Shown: positions 25,287 to 33,366 of the stretch, piece by piece
How positions within the stretch are numbered: the stretch's first letter is position 1
Layout: every line of letters begins with the position of its first letter
Source: CAZZBK01 sp964652155
GTDB lineage: Bacteria > Planctomycetota > Planctomycetia > Pirellulales > PNKZ01
Length of the DNA stretch: 47,799 nt
NCBI GenBank assembly: GCA_964652155.1
Contig: CAZZBK010000024.1
Span: 1 to 47,799, forward strand
Direction of reading: 5' to 3'
Program-made: the position numbers and the translations under genes
Notes under the pieces: generated by a model
Database searches by the model: none
What the model saw: the letters and a program-made list of their open reading frames with translations, nothing else
What the model was told of the DNA's origin: nothing

Positions 25287-25757
25287 TTAAGCCGCAGCCT
25301 GCGGACCCCCTCGCATCACCGTGCTCACGATGTCGACCAGCACGCGCGTGCCGGCCGGCTGAACACGATGCGCGCAGCGGCCAATGGCCAAATGGGCCGT
25401 GGCGACGTTGACCACGTGTTGGTTTTCCAGCGTCCCGCCGCTCGATGGATTGACACCGAGCAGTTCGCCCACCTCATGCGTGCCGCTGGGGCTGTTGAAC
25501 TCGAACACGCCGGTGGTGGCGACTCGAATCGCCTCGGTGTCGCCGGCCCGACTGCGCTGCATCGCCACGCCGGCAAACCGATCGTGGAACCAGCCCTGAT
25601 TGTTGGCCGTCGAGCCTTGATCCTCGACCGCGCCCGCCGGCTGGGCGTTGTTGGTGTCGAGATACACCAGGTCGCCAATTTCAATCACCGTGTCCGACAG
25701 CACCGGAATCAATACCGGATTCGTCTCGCCATATCGCCAACGCATTGCATCTGCCAT
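25287..25757 (-). CDS. Capsid decoration protein candidate, DUF2190-like
   Basis: The 156-residue protein lies between the protease and the capsid gene, where decoration (head-stabilising) proteins normally sit. Its first part (VLIPVLSDTVIEIGDLVYLD) and later GVAMQRSRAGDTEAIRVATT, VFEFNSPSGTHEVGELLGVN resemble the small beta-barrel decoration proteins of the DUF2190 type. It would bind trimeric or threefold sites on the outside of the capsid. AGGAGG precedes the ATG. The family is suggested by pattern only. Confidence 0.7.
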   Translation of the reverse strand: MADAMRWRYGETNPVLIPVLSDTVIEIGDLVYLDTNNAQPAGAVEDQGSTANNQGWFHDRFAGVAMQRSRAGDTEAIRVATTGVFEFNSPSGTHEVGELLGVNPSSGGTLENQHVVNVATAHLAIGRCAHRVQPAGTRVLVDIVSTVMRGGPQAAA

Positions 25758-25796
25758 GATCTCGCCCTCCTAAAGGTATGGTTGAAAACAGACGTG

Positions 25797-26765
25797 TCAG
25801 TTCTTGATCGCGATGGCCCGCACAAACGCAGCCGTGTCCATCGGTTCCAAGTCTCGTTCGCCAAACATCGCTTGCTCACGACTCAGCGGAGCGTGCCTCG
25901 CGAGGCGCGGTTGATCCGACGCGCCGCGCACCGACTCAATGAGCCGCGTGCGATCTTCGATCAACTGCCGCAGGGCCGCTTCGCTCTTGGCGTCGAACAG
26001 CGCCGCCACGAATGCCTCGCTCACGATCGAGCGCGACCAACGGTCGGTCGCGTCGAGCGATGGCAACGCATGCTCGGAGAGCAATCGTTGAATCTGCTGT
26101 CGCTTGGTCGCCACGGCCTCGACGGCCCGCAGTCGATCGAGTTCGCCGCGCGCGGCGCGCAATTCACCCTCGACTTGTTCCCGCAGATTTGCGACCAGAT
26201 CGGGACGCAGCGTGGCAAGCTGTTCGCCGGTGGCCTCTTGCAAAGAGACCTGCGGCGTTGCGCTCGACATCGTGTCCGCGTTGTGCTCGAAAAGCCCGTG
26301 CGTGGTGGCCGGATCGGCCACCAAATCGACGCTGTTCACCTTGATGATCGCCTCGACGGTGGCGCGATCGTGTTGGCGCGTCACCCGGGCCTGCACGTTG
26401 TGCGAGAACCCCACGTTCTCGGCCGCATGTTCGGCATCCCAAGCGAGCTGTTCGGCCAAGGCATGCTTGGGGTTGAAGTGCAGATCGCCGAACAGTCCCT
26501 CGCCGTCGCGCCATTGAACGTTGCGCACCACGCCCAGGCGGTCCTGGTAGTCGCGTGGCGCGGCGGGATTGCCGCGCGGGTGATTCACGTTCACCTTGGC
26601 TCCCTCGTACAACGGCGCAGCCGCCTCGAGGGCCGCCGCGGAATAGACGCGGCCGTTACGCGATTCCAAGCCGAGCACTTTGACGCCCCGAATCATGGAC
26701 GCCTCGCGATCGACTCGCATCTGCACGCCGCGTGAGCTGAAATACTCTTGCAGTGTTTCGGGCAT
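25797..26765 (-). CDS. Prohead protease with C-terminal scaffold-like region
   Basis: The 322-residue protein has an N-terminal protease-like domain (about 15-160) with KVNVNHPRG and later ENVGFSHNVQ, whose His and Ser are in the order of HK97-type prohead serine proteases. The C-terminal 150 residues are a long charged helical region (REQVEGELRAARGELDRLRA, then EAVATKRQQIQRLL) like the internal scaffold that is cleaved in capsid maturation. It would process the coat and scaffold in the empty prohead. The start at 26765 has AAGGAG nine bases upstream. It follows a hairpin terminator (26791-26834) and so may begin its own transcript. Confidence 0.8.
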   Translation of the reverse strand: MPETLQEYFSSRGVQMRVDREASMIRGVKVLGLESRNGRVYSAAALEAAAPLYEGAKVNVNHPRGNPAAPRDYQDRLGVVRNVQWRDGEGLFGDLHFNPKHALAEQLAWDAEHAAENVGFSHNVQARVTRQHDRATVEAIIKVNSVDLVADPATTHGLFEHNADTMSSATPQVSLQEATGEQLATLRPDLVANLREQVEGELRAARGELDRLRAVEAVATKRQQIQRLLSEHALPSLDATDRWSRSIVSEAFVAALFDAKSEAALRQLIEDRTRLIESVRGASDQPRLARHAPLSREQAMFGERDLEPMDTAAFVRAIAIKN

Positions 26766-26781
26766 TTCGATTCTCCTTGGA

Positions 26782-26877
26782 CAAATAAAAAAGCCCTGCG
26801 GCCCAACTCGTTTTCGAGTCGCGCCGCAGGGCTTGTGCCGATACCTGACGGTGTCAGGCTCGCAGCAATACCACAAC
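26782..26877 (-). terminator. Terminator hairpin with a conserved upstream block before the prohead protease gene
   Basis: Read on the minus strand, a 12-bp stem (AAGCCCTGCGGC and its partner, 26791-26802 with 26823-26834), with a nested ACTCG-TTTT-CGAGT hairpin inside, is followed by a T-rich run at 26790-26782, the form of an intrinsic terminator. Upstream of it (26840-26875) lies a block with a small CCTGAC-GTCAGG hairpin. A similar block-plus-hairpin pair occurs at 35158-35237. The hairpin could end transcription of the terminase/portal genes or act as an attenuator in the leader of the capsid genes. Confidence 0.8.
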
Positions 26878-26898
26878 GATCAATGCAGGTCTCACGCC

Positions 26899-27081
26899 TT
26901 AGCGTTCGACCTTCTCTAGCTGTCGACGAACATGTTGAATCGTGCCGTCTTGCACCGCCACCTCGACCTTGGCCGTGCCGTGAAATCCACGGCGAAGAAC
27001 GTCTCGCAGCAACTCCTCAAGAGCCTGCCGCGCGAGTTCCTGTCGGGTCTGATTGATGTTGCTCAACTGCACGTTCATCAT
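26899..27081 (-). CDS. Small protein resembling DUF2292
   Basis: This 60-residue protein reads LARQALEELLRDVLRRGFHG and then TAKVEVAVQDGTIQHVRRQL. The second half resembles the compact DUF2292 type (a strand such as GSVEIxVHDGRVVQIE). Two ATGs are adjacent (27081, 27078) and there is no strong ribosome binding site. It follows the portal gene by 34 bases and precedes the terminator. The function of the family is not known. A small DNA- or protein-binding role is possible. Confidence 0.6.
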   Translation of the reverse strand: MMNVQLSNINQTRQELARQALEELLRDVLRRGFHGTAKVEVAVQDGTIQHVRRQLEKVER

Positions 27082-27115
27082 GATGCGCCAAGATTACTGA
27101 TGTAGGTGGCCAAAC

Positions 27116-28546
27116 TCAAGAAACAAAATTTCCAGATTGTTGCTGCTCGTCTCTCGACCCCGCAGCGCGGTACGAATCGATGCCGGCTTGCTCACGCGCA
27201 TAGTCAAGGCCGAGCATCTGGGTCCAGGTCTGCGGCGACAAGATGCCCGCCTCGAACGCGATCCGCTGCGTCTGTGCCTCTTGCAGCTTGTCGCGCACGT
27301 CCAACGACGGCGCCACGATCGCAATGTGTACCCGGTCGAGTGTGTCGGCCGGGAGGAGGCCGTGCGCGATCGCGTGTTCCACGACGCACCGCAAGATGGT
27401 TTCGTCCCACTCAATCAATTGTTGTTGCAAACGCTCGAACATGCGGACCGCGGGGCCCTCGGCCACCATCGTCGAGGCGTAGTTGGCGTTCGACGCATCC
27501 GAACTCAGCATGAACTCGGGCATCACGAGCCGCGCCGCGATCGCTCGCAACTCGGCTTGCAACACCGTGACATAACGCCCAGCGTCGATGGCCGCGACGG
27601 GGAAATCGTATTCCACGTCGGCATGCGCATCGAGGATGGTCCCCGGTCCGTAACGATGAACCGACGACGGTCGAGCAGAGGGCGAGACGCCTGGCGCATC
27701 GGCCTGTTGACTGACAAACTGCTGCACGCTTCCGCGCGAGCTGCGATGCCGTCGAATCAAGGCAATGGCCGACTGAATCTCGGCCACGACGCTCATGTTG
27801 CGGAGCAGTTTCTCGGCCCGCCGCAGATTCTTTCGGACCGCGTAAAACAGCGGCAAACCGCGTTTCACGTTGCTGTCGACGTTGGCCTTGCGATGCTGGA
27901 TCTCAAGGGCCTCGACATACACGCCGTCGACGTAATAGCCCAGTACGTGCTCGACGTCGAGCGGGTCCGTGTGGATGCCGAAACTGCACTGCGGATCACC
28001 GCCACGCTCCGGCGGACTCGCGACCTGCGACGGCTCCACGAATCGCACCTGCGTGCTGCCGTCGGGAGCCCTGAACAGCCGCACGAACGCTTCTCCATCG
28101 CGATCGACGCGCAGGACGAGTTCCTGTTGCCGTCGATGCCACTGGTTGGCGCGCAAGAACTGATCGATGATGCGTTGCGCCTCCTCGACCAGATCGTTGT
28201 TGTCGGTCAGGTTCGGCAACGATTGCACCCGATAGCTGTGTCCGCTGCCGACCAGATAGCTGATCCGATTCTCGTGACCGTTGATGGCATACTCGTTGGT
28301 CAGAGCCAGCGCGCGGCACTGCCGACGGATCTCACCGAGGTCCTGTTCGCTGTGCAGCGGAGAGCGTCCCGAGTTGAACGAGTCGAGCGAGCCCAGTTGC
28401 GACCAGCGCTGGCCATCGTCGTCGTACAATGCGTCGCGCGGGTCGACCAGTTGATCGATCCATTGATCGCAGGCCTCGAGCAGTCGCGATTCAATGCGTT
28501 GCCACGATGCGCCGCCCTGAGGCGTGTCGGTTACGTGATTCATCAT
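27116..28546 (-). CDS. Phage portal protein
   Basis: The 476-residue protein follows the large terminase gene and has the composition and length of lambda-type portal proteins. Segments include LGEIRRQCRALALTNEYAIN, then HENRISYLVGSGHSYRVQSL near the start, DRDGEAFVRLFRAPDGSTQV, FGIHTDPLDVEHVLGYYVDG and a late helical stem (LQAELRAIAARLVMPEFMLS) with the SSDASNANYAS motif that recurs in lambda-family portals. It would form the dodecameric ring through which DNA enters the capsid. GAGGTG lies right before the start codons (MM); the second ATG may be used. Confidence 0.9.
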   Translation of the reverse strand: MMNHVTDTPQGGASWQRIESRLLEACDQWIDQLVDPRDALYDDDGQRWSQLGSLDSFNSGRSPLHSEQDLGEIRRQCRALALTNEYAINGHENRISYLVGSGHSYRVQSLPNLTDNNDLVEEAQRIIDQFLRANQWHRRQQELVLRVDRDGEAFVRLFRAPDGSTQVRFVEPSQVASPPERGGDPQCSFGIHTDPLDVEHVLGYYVDGVYVEALEIQHRKANVDSNVKRGLPLFYAVRKNLRRAEKLLRNMSVVAEIQSAIALIRRHRSSRGSVQQFVSQQADAPGVSPSARPSSVHRYGPGTILDAHADVEYDFPVAAIDAGRYVTVLQAELRAIAARLVMPEFMLSSDASNANYASTMVAEGPAVRMFERLQQQLIEWDETILRCVVEHAIAHGLLPADTLDRVHIAIVAPSLDVRDKLQEAQTQRIAFEAGILSPQTWTQMLGLDYAREQAGIDSYRAAGSRDEQQQSGNFVS

Positions 28547-28571
28547 GCACCTCTAAAGATTAAATGACCTG

Positions 28572-30203
28572 TTAAACAGACAAATTAAAGCGGGCACCCA
28601 AGCCATCGCTGGGCACGTCGCCGTGAAAGAGTTCAGTGGCCAGGCGAATCGCCATTTCGAGCGCGTCGGGGCCATCGTCATGATCGGCGAGCGGAAACTC
28701 CCTGAGTTGCTGCACCAACATTCGCGTGCCGGGCGAGCGCTGCTTGAATTTCAACCGTCGATTCGAGAGGTACGGTCCCAACCGCCGCAGGCGAACAACT
28801 TTCGAGATTGTGTTGTGCATCAGCCACGGTTGAGCGCCATGCAAATGAGCGCGCTGAAACTCGTCGACGAACAATCCGCCCAGCAACTCCTGAAATTGGT
28901 TCGCCTCGATCCCAAAGGCCTGCGGTTGAAAAGCGCGGTAGATGGCCACGCCGTCGCTGACCATCTGGGGTGTCGGGCGACGAGCCAGGTCGGCCTCGAC
29001 GTACAAGACCCCGCGCGCGTCGATCCCCAGCATCACGTAAGCCGAGTAGTCACCATGCGATGCGTCGCTCCCCTTGCTCGGGTCGAGCGCCAGCACCTTG
29101 AGCTTTAAGCACGCGGGCCACTGCTCGAACCAAATCTCTGGATCGAAATACGCCTCAGGCCATTCACACGCCTCGCTCAGGATCGGCGTGCCTTGCTTCT
29201 CGCGCTCGAAGGCCGACCGGCCTCCTTCCACGCGCATTCGCATGAGCGTGTACAAATCCTCCTCTTCGGGCCACAGCAGCTCGGCCCCCTGGTCCATCGC
29301 GGCGCGATGCTCGTCATAAAACGCCTGAGCCTGCGCGCTCGTGTCGTCGTGGTCGACATCCGCGTACAACGACTCCCACTGCTGCCACAAGTCCATGTTG
29401 TCGGGCCAGCGTTCAATCGCCCGAAAGACCTGTGACTTCCAGCCGGGTGTGCGATCCAGCTCCAGCGCCAGCGCCTCGCTATGCAGGGCCGTCGCCAGAT
29501 GGATGACGTTGGTGTGTTGAGTCCCCGCGCGGAGCAAGGCACCGTGGAACCATTGTCGCGACCGGTCGCGTTGCTCCGCCGACTCGATGTTCTGATCGTT
29601 CTGCAAGTCGTCGGCGATGATCAGCGTTGGCCGGTAAGCACCGCAACGTCGGCCACGAATCCGCTGCCCGCTGCCAAAGGCCTCGATCACGACACCGTTG
29701 TTGAGCATGATCATGTGCTGCGACCACGGCGACCCGCGCCCCGTGGCCGTTGGGTAGTCGGCGGCCAGCGCGGCGTTATCGATCAGTTCGGTCTTGATGT
29801 TTTGCAGATGATTGCAGGCTTGGCCAGCCGTGTCGGACACGATCCAGATGTAGGGTTCGGCTCCGGTGAGGGCCAATCGCAACGGCCAGGCGAGTGAGCC
29901 GACGGTCGACTTGGCCGACCCGCGCGGACCGATTACGTTGAGTTTGTTGCCGCGATGTTGTTGCAAAAACATGAGTTGCTCGTCGAGCCAGCGGTGCATG
30001 CGCGACGGCTTTCGGCTGAAGTGATGGGGCAAGTAATGTTGCGCCCACGCAATGAGCCCGCGTTGATCGTCGGCCGTTGGTCGTGGTGGTTGCCAATGGC
30101 GTGATAGTCGCCGGTACAAGGTCCGCGCCAGCAGCGAAGCATGCTGGGCGGACATGCCGCTGGCAACAAACCAACGGCTGGCCGAGTGCTTACGGGGCAT
30201 CAT
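28572..30203 (-). CDS. Terminase large subunit
   Basis: The 543-residue protein has both expected domains. The ATPase shows Walker A GPRGSAKST (92-100) and Walker B LIIADD (194-199), followed by the coupling-motif region. The nuclease domain is RNase H-like with LALDPSKGSD (about 371-380) and DHDDGPDAL (about 507-515) as metal-binding acidic clusters. It packages DNA into proheads at the portal and cuts it. Its start overlaps the small subunit gene by 14 bases. Both catalytic sites look intact, so the packaging motor may be functional. Confidence 0.95.
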   Translation of the reverse strand: MMPRKHSASRWFVASGMSAQHASLLARTLYRRLSRHWQPPRPTADDQRGLIAWAQHYLPHHFSRKPSRMHRWLDEQLMFLQQHRGNKLNVIGPRGSAKSTVGSLAWPLRLALTGAEPYIWIVSDTAGQACNHLQNIKTELIDNAALAADYPTATGRGSPWSQHMIMLNNGVVIEAFGSGQRIRGRRCGAYRPTLIIADDLQNDQNIESAEQRDRSRQWFHGALLRAGTQHTNVIHLATALHSEALALELDRTPGWKSQVFRAIERWPDNMDLWQQWESLYADVDHDDTSAQAQAFYDEHRAAMDQGAELLWPEEEDLYTLMRMRVEGGRSAFEREKQGTPILSEACEWPEAYFDPEIWFEQWPACLKLKVLALDPSKGSDASHGDYSAYVMLGIDARGVLYVEADLARRPTPQMVSDGVAIYRAFQPQAFGIEANQFQELLGGLFVDEFQRAHLHGAQPWLMHNTISKVVRLRRLGPYLSNRRLKFKQRSPGTRMLVQQLREFPLADHDDGPDALEMAIRLATELFHGDVPSDGLGARFNLSV

Positions 30204-30702
30204 GTGCTCCTCGGGCCGAGGGTGTCCGGCGTTTTGCTCTCGCCCCTGGGGTGGGCGCGGCTTCCTCGTCGACGCCTATCGTCTCGATCAATTCCAGCAA
30301 GCGATCCAGCACCCGCTTGCGCTGCGCAAGGTCGGTGACTTCGGCGGTCACGACCTCGGCGAAGTTGCGGAGTACTTCGGCAAATTGTCGCGGCGACAGG
30401 GCCAGGGGCCGTCGCGGGGCATAGCGGTCCGGATACATCCGTTCGAGCGCCCAGGCCGCGGCCCGCCAGTACTGTTCCTTATTGGCGGCGGCACTGATTC
30501 GCTGCAAAAATACGAGTTCATGTTTCGACTCGGCGCGGAGCATGTCGGCGGCGAATTCGGCGTTTCTTTCGGCCGTGCGTCGAATCGTGTCGACGGAGCA
30601 ACCGACGTAACGTGCCGCCAAGGAACGGCTGCCGCCAACGGCAATGATCGTGCATACCTCGTGCAGTCGTTCTTTGTCGAGCTTGGGCTTGCATGCGGCC
30701 AT
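30190..30702 (-). CDS. Terminase small subunit-like DNA-binding protein
   Basis: The 170-residue protein begins with a helix-turn-helix (IIAVGGSRSLAARYVGCSVD, then TIRRTAERN), as small terminase subunits do to recognise packaging sites. A helical middle follows and the C-terminus is basic (PTPGARAKRRTPSARGAH). The ATG at 30702 has AGGAG eight bases upstream, and the stop overlaps the large subunit start. Identity is inferred from place and the HTH. The alternative is a phage-type regulator of unknown kind. Confidence 0.8.
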   Translation of the reverse strand: MAACKPKLDKERLHEVCTIIAVGGSRSLAARYVGCSVDTIRRTAERNAEFAADMLRAESKHELVFLQRISAAANKEQYWRAAAWALERMYPDRYAPRRPLALSPRQFAEVLRNFAEVVTAEVTDLAQRKRVLDRLLELIETIGVDEEAAPTPGARAKRRTPSARGAHDAP

Positions 30703-30713
30703 CGACTTTTCTC

Positions 30714-31820
30714 CTAAGCGGTGGTCGCGGCGGGGCCCAGGTACTCGAACGACGCCACGGCGCGCCCCTGCGAGCCTTTGTAGCCGGGCGCAAAACGCCC
30801 TGATCGACGCGAGCCGTTCTTCATCACCCGGACCGTTCGCCACTGGGGCGAGCGCTGACAATGCGCGAGCACGGCCGGGTGACTCGCCGTGATACTCATG
30901 CGTTTGCCGTCTGCTTTTTGCACTTCGCCCACGCACTCGATGAATCGCATGCCAATGCCCAAGCCTTGGTAATCAGGCAGCGTAACCACACGACTGATAC
31001 GCCAATGCCCCTTGGCGCCAATCAACGGTAACAGGGCGCAAAAGGCAACGGGCTCGCCGTTCCAGAGCGCCAAATAACACTGCGCGCTGGGATTGAGCGT
31101 ACTGCTCAGATAGTGATGACGCGCAAACAAGCTCCACGCACGACTGCCGCAACGAACGACTTCGAGGGTGACGCTCGGTCGCCGAAGACGCCTCCGGTTG
31201 CAATCTCCCACCGCCATATCGATCATCCAATCCGGTTCGAGCCATTCGGCGATGTCGTAATGACACGTCACCGCGACGAACCGGCAGGGCAATTGCCCGG
31301 CGCGAATTCCCTTGGCAATCGCCGCCGATCCGCAGCGGGCAACATTGCGATCGACGACGCTGGTAAACTCATCGTAGGCCACGAGCGGTGGTGGATCGGC
31401 GGGCGACAAAAAACCACGTCCCAGGGCACGCGCCAAGTCGCAGCGGAACTGTTCGCCTCCGCTGAGCACGTGATACGGCTTGATCCACGACGGCGGCGAG
31501 CTGAAGCCCACGGCCGTGAACAGGCTGGTGATCTGCTTGATCGAGAGTTCTCCCATGCCATCGACGACCGCTCGATCGGCGGGCCAATCTGGACCGTCGT
31601 ATAAATCTCCGCCAAAGAGATGCTTAGCCAGCGTGCTCTTGCCGCTTCCCGACGGGCCCACGATCAGGCCAAGCTGCCAAGGAACGTCCAGATCGGGCGT
31701 CGTGACATGAAACTGCTGCGCCGCCTTCTGGGCGATCGGCACGTCGAACATGCCACTCACTTGTTGCACGCGAAACGAATCGTAGACCGGGCAACTGACA
31801 TGGAGATCGATCGTCGCCAT
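30714..31820 (-). CDS. ABC-type ATPase fused to a GNAT acetyltransferase-like domain
   Basis: The 368-residue protein joins two domains. The ATPase shows Walker A GPSGSGKST (55-63), an ABC signature LSGGEQFRCDLARAL (119-133), Walker B and catalytic Glu in PLVAYDEF (145-152), and a switch His in VTCHYDI (His187). The C-terminal domain (about 218-345) has HHYLS (235-239) and an acetyl-CoA loop in RVVTLPDYQGLGIG (277-290). This fusion corresponds to the orthologous group COG2401, whose function is unknown; phage Mom-type DNA modification enzymes share the GNAT fold. No membrane segments are present, so it is not a transporter. It sits between a ParB-like gene and the terminase genes. Confidence 0.85.
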   Translation of the reverse strand: MATIDLHVSCPVYDSFRVQQVSGMFDVPIAQKAAQQFHVTTPDLDVPWQLGLIVGPSGSGKSTLAKHLFGGDLYDGPDWPADRAVVDGMGELSIKQITSLFTAVGFSSPPSWIKPYHVLSGGEQFRCDLARALGRGFLSPADPPPLVAYDEFTSVVDRNVARCGSAAIAKGIRAGQLPCRFVAVTCHYDIAEWLEPDWMIDMAVGDCNRRRLRRPSVTLEVVRCGSRAWSLFARHHYLSSTLNPSAQCYLALWNGEPVAFCALLPLIGAKGHWRISRVVTLPDYQGLGIGMRFIECVGEVQKADGKRMSITASHPAVLAHCQRSPQWRTVRVMKNGSRRSGRFAPGYKGSQGRAVASFEYLGPAATTA

Positions 31821-31834
31821 CGTGGGTTCTCCCC

Positions 31835-32398
31835 TTACATTGTCAGCACGCGCACGTGCAGGTTCTGATTTTTAAGCTGATCGTAGACCGACTTCTGCTG
31901 GACCTCGTCGACGCACTCGACGACGACCTGAAACAACGGCTTGAGATCGATCTCGTCCTGTTCCTGAGCCGTGAGCCGATGGATCGCGCGCTGCGCGTCG
32001 TGCTGCAACTCAGCGAACATTGCCTGAATGGCTTCGTCCTCAGCCTGGGTATGCTGCAACAGCTCGCTGAGCATCTGTCCGTTGGTTTCGGCCAAGGCCG
32101 CGAGCGGATCGTGCAACGCGAGCAGCTTGTCCGCTTCGGCGGCGCTGAGGTCGAGAATCAACACCGGGACATCCATGTCCGGTGTTGACTCGGCCCGCAG
32201 GTGACCATCGATCAATTCGTAGCTACCGTCTCCCAGCTCGCGCACCAGCAGTGCGTCGGCATAGCCGATTTCGGCGAGGACCCCCTGCATGAGCTGCCGT
32301 TGACGCTGTGGATGCTCGCGCCAATTGCGTGGATGCGCGCGCAATTGACTGGCCGGCACACGTCGCAGTTCGCGAATTCGGTCACGGACAAAGGTCAT
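31835..32398 (-). CDS. ParB/sulfiredoxin-fold protein
   Basis: The 187-residue protein carries the ParB-N fold signature. LRRVPASQLRAHPRNWREHP is followed by the core IDGHLRAE (63-70), in which the G-H-R triplet is the phosphate-binding box. A helical tail follows (LLALHDPLAALAETNGQMLS). It lacks the central HTH of chromosome-partition ParB. In phages such short proteins are associated with DNA modification, nuclease or packaging functions. It starts 14 bases before the ABC-GNAT gene end-to-start, with GAGGAAC before its ATG, so the two are likely co-expressed. Confidence 0.82.
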   Translation of the reverse strand: MTFVRDRIRELRRVPASQLRAHPRNWREHPQRQRQLMQGVLAEIGYADALLVRELGDGSYELIDGHLRAESTPDMDVPVLILDLSAAEADKLLALHDPLAALAETNGQMLSELLQHTQAEDEAIQAMFAELQHDAQRAIHRLTAQEQDEIDLKPLFQVVVECVDEVQQKSVYDQLKNQNLHVRVLTM

Positions 32399-32448
32399 GA
32401 GAGGTTCCTCGCCGAAAGGTTGGCTAGCCGACGTTGACTACATGCTCC

Positions 32449-32495
32449 TAACAACATGGCGGCGGAGACGGGGACAGTCTCCAGCCATTTTGTTA
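32449..32495. repeat. Intergenic hairpin, REP-like
   Basis: A 12-bp outer stem (TAACAACATGGC with GCCATTTTGTTA, one mismatch) encloses a GGAGAC/GTCTCC inner stem with a GGGGACA loop. It lies between the secreted-protein gene and the ParB gene. No T-run follows on either strand, so it is a weak terminator at best. The GGGGAC core recalls the palindrome at 11248-11270. Confidence 0.6.
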
Positions 32496-32501
32496 GACGC
32501 T

Positions 32502-32816
32502 CTAAAAACGGAAGCGCGAGAACGATCGTTGCACGCTGAATGCCGGCGCACGCTGTGACCGAACGGTTTGACGCTGCACCACGCGCTGTTGCACCAACTG
32601 AGGGGCAACAACCACGGGCGCGGCAACAAACGCCGGTGCCAACAACGTCGGCGTCGCGCAAGCCGGGCTTGCAAAACCCACGCTCGGCGCGACGGCATAC
32701 GGCGACACATTCACGACTCCGAACGTCGCGACCGGAATCGAGGCTGCTGGGCACGCCTCGCTCGCTCGCGCACCACACACCATCACGACGAAAACAACGG
32801 CTAAGAAGACTCGCAT
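32502..32816 (-). CDS. Small secreted protein
   Basis: The 104-residue protein has a signal peptide (MRVFLAVVFVVMVCGARASE) and then a Val/Ala/Pro-rich sequence with Gln/Arg-rich blocks (QLVQQRVVQRQTVRSQRA). It is preceded by an excellent AGGAGGTG site, and the start at 32816 is chosen for that reason. It contains three cysteines in the mature part (CPAA, ACATP). The composition is like that of the neighbouring haem protein (32852-33352), which also has a Val/Pro-rich N-terminal segment. Function unknown. Confidence 0.7.
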   Translation of the reverse strand: MRVFLAVVFVVMVCGARASEACPAASIPVATFGVVNVSPYAVAPSVGFASPACATPTLLAPAFVAAPVVVAPQLVQQRVVQRQTVRSQRAPAFSVQRSFSRFRF

Positions 32817-32851
32817 GACACACCTCCTGAGATCATGACATCGATCGAACA

Positions 32852-33352
32852 TTAGTACGCCAAATTGCGTGGTAGCGCAGCCCACGTGCGGATGATTTGA
32901 AGTTCAGCCTCGGTGAGCTTGGCGCGACCCGCCGGGGGCATTTGCGGCGCGTTGCCGCTGATCGCTTCGAGAATCACATGCCGGGGCAGCTTGTCGAGCA
33001 ACCGCCCGTCGGGCTGAAAAAACGTCTGCTGACCTTGCGGGTTCGTCGCCCCATGACAAACCGCGCAATGCCGGGTGAGAATGGTATTGGCGTCCGGCTG
33101 GGGGACCGTGGGGAGCGAGGCGGGACGTTCGTGGCTCGCGACCGGCGAAAATGCCACCGACTCGCGAACGCTGTACAGCACACTCGGGTAACTGATGGTG
33201 GCGACCGGCACCGCGACCGGCACGGCAAATGGGACAATCGCCAATGTTGGCACGTCGACATGTTGCACCCGACAAGGCGCACCGGCCCAAGCCAAAAGGG
33301 TTAACCAGGACCATAGCCCGAACGAAATCATGGCACGACGCAGGAACATCAT
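32852..33352 (-). CDS. Secreted c-type cytochrome-like protein
   Basis: The 166-residue protein has a signal peptide (about 1-24), a Val/Pro-rich stretch (AIVPFAVPVAVPVA), and a C-terminal cytochrome c-like domain with the haem-binding motif CAVCH (NTILTRHCAVCHGATN) and a distal Met candidate in NAPQMPPAG. This is the pattern of small cytochrome c domains in planctomycete secreted proteins. It would bind a covalent haem in the periplasm. AAGGAG precedes the ATG at 33352. Its place inside a phage-like cluster is unusual. Confidence 0.8.
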   Translation of the reverse strand: MMFLRRAMISFGLWSWLTLLAWAGAPCRVQHVDVPTLAIVPFAVPVAVPVATISYPSVLYSVRESVAFSPVASHERPASLPTVPQPDANTILTRHCAVCHGATNPQGQQTFFQPDGRLLDKLPRHVILEAISGNAPQMPPAGRAKLTEAELQIIRTWAALPRNLAY

Positions 33353-33366
33353 CGGAATCTCCTTGA

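Noticed and set aside
23933..26735. Long plus-strand frames opposite the capsid, decoration and protease genes
   Set aside because: They match no family, lack ribosome binding sites and mirror the coding strand.
26899..27081. Small frame as noise between portal gene and terminator
   Set aside because: Kept as a gene instead: it sits between coupled phage genes, resembles a DUF2292-type protein and ends before the terminator.
27137..28567. Plus-strand open frame of 476 codons opposite the portal gene
   Set aside because: It is the antisense shadow of a GC-rich gene. The minus strand has portal motifs and neighbours in order.
30714..31820. ABC transporter annotation of the ATPase domain
   Set aside because: There is no permease gene or membrane segment nearby, and the protein is fused to an acetyltransferase-like domain.
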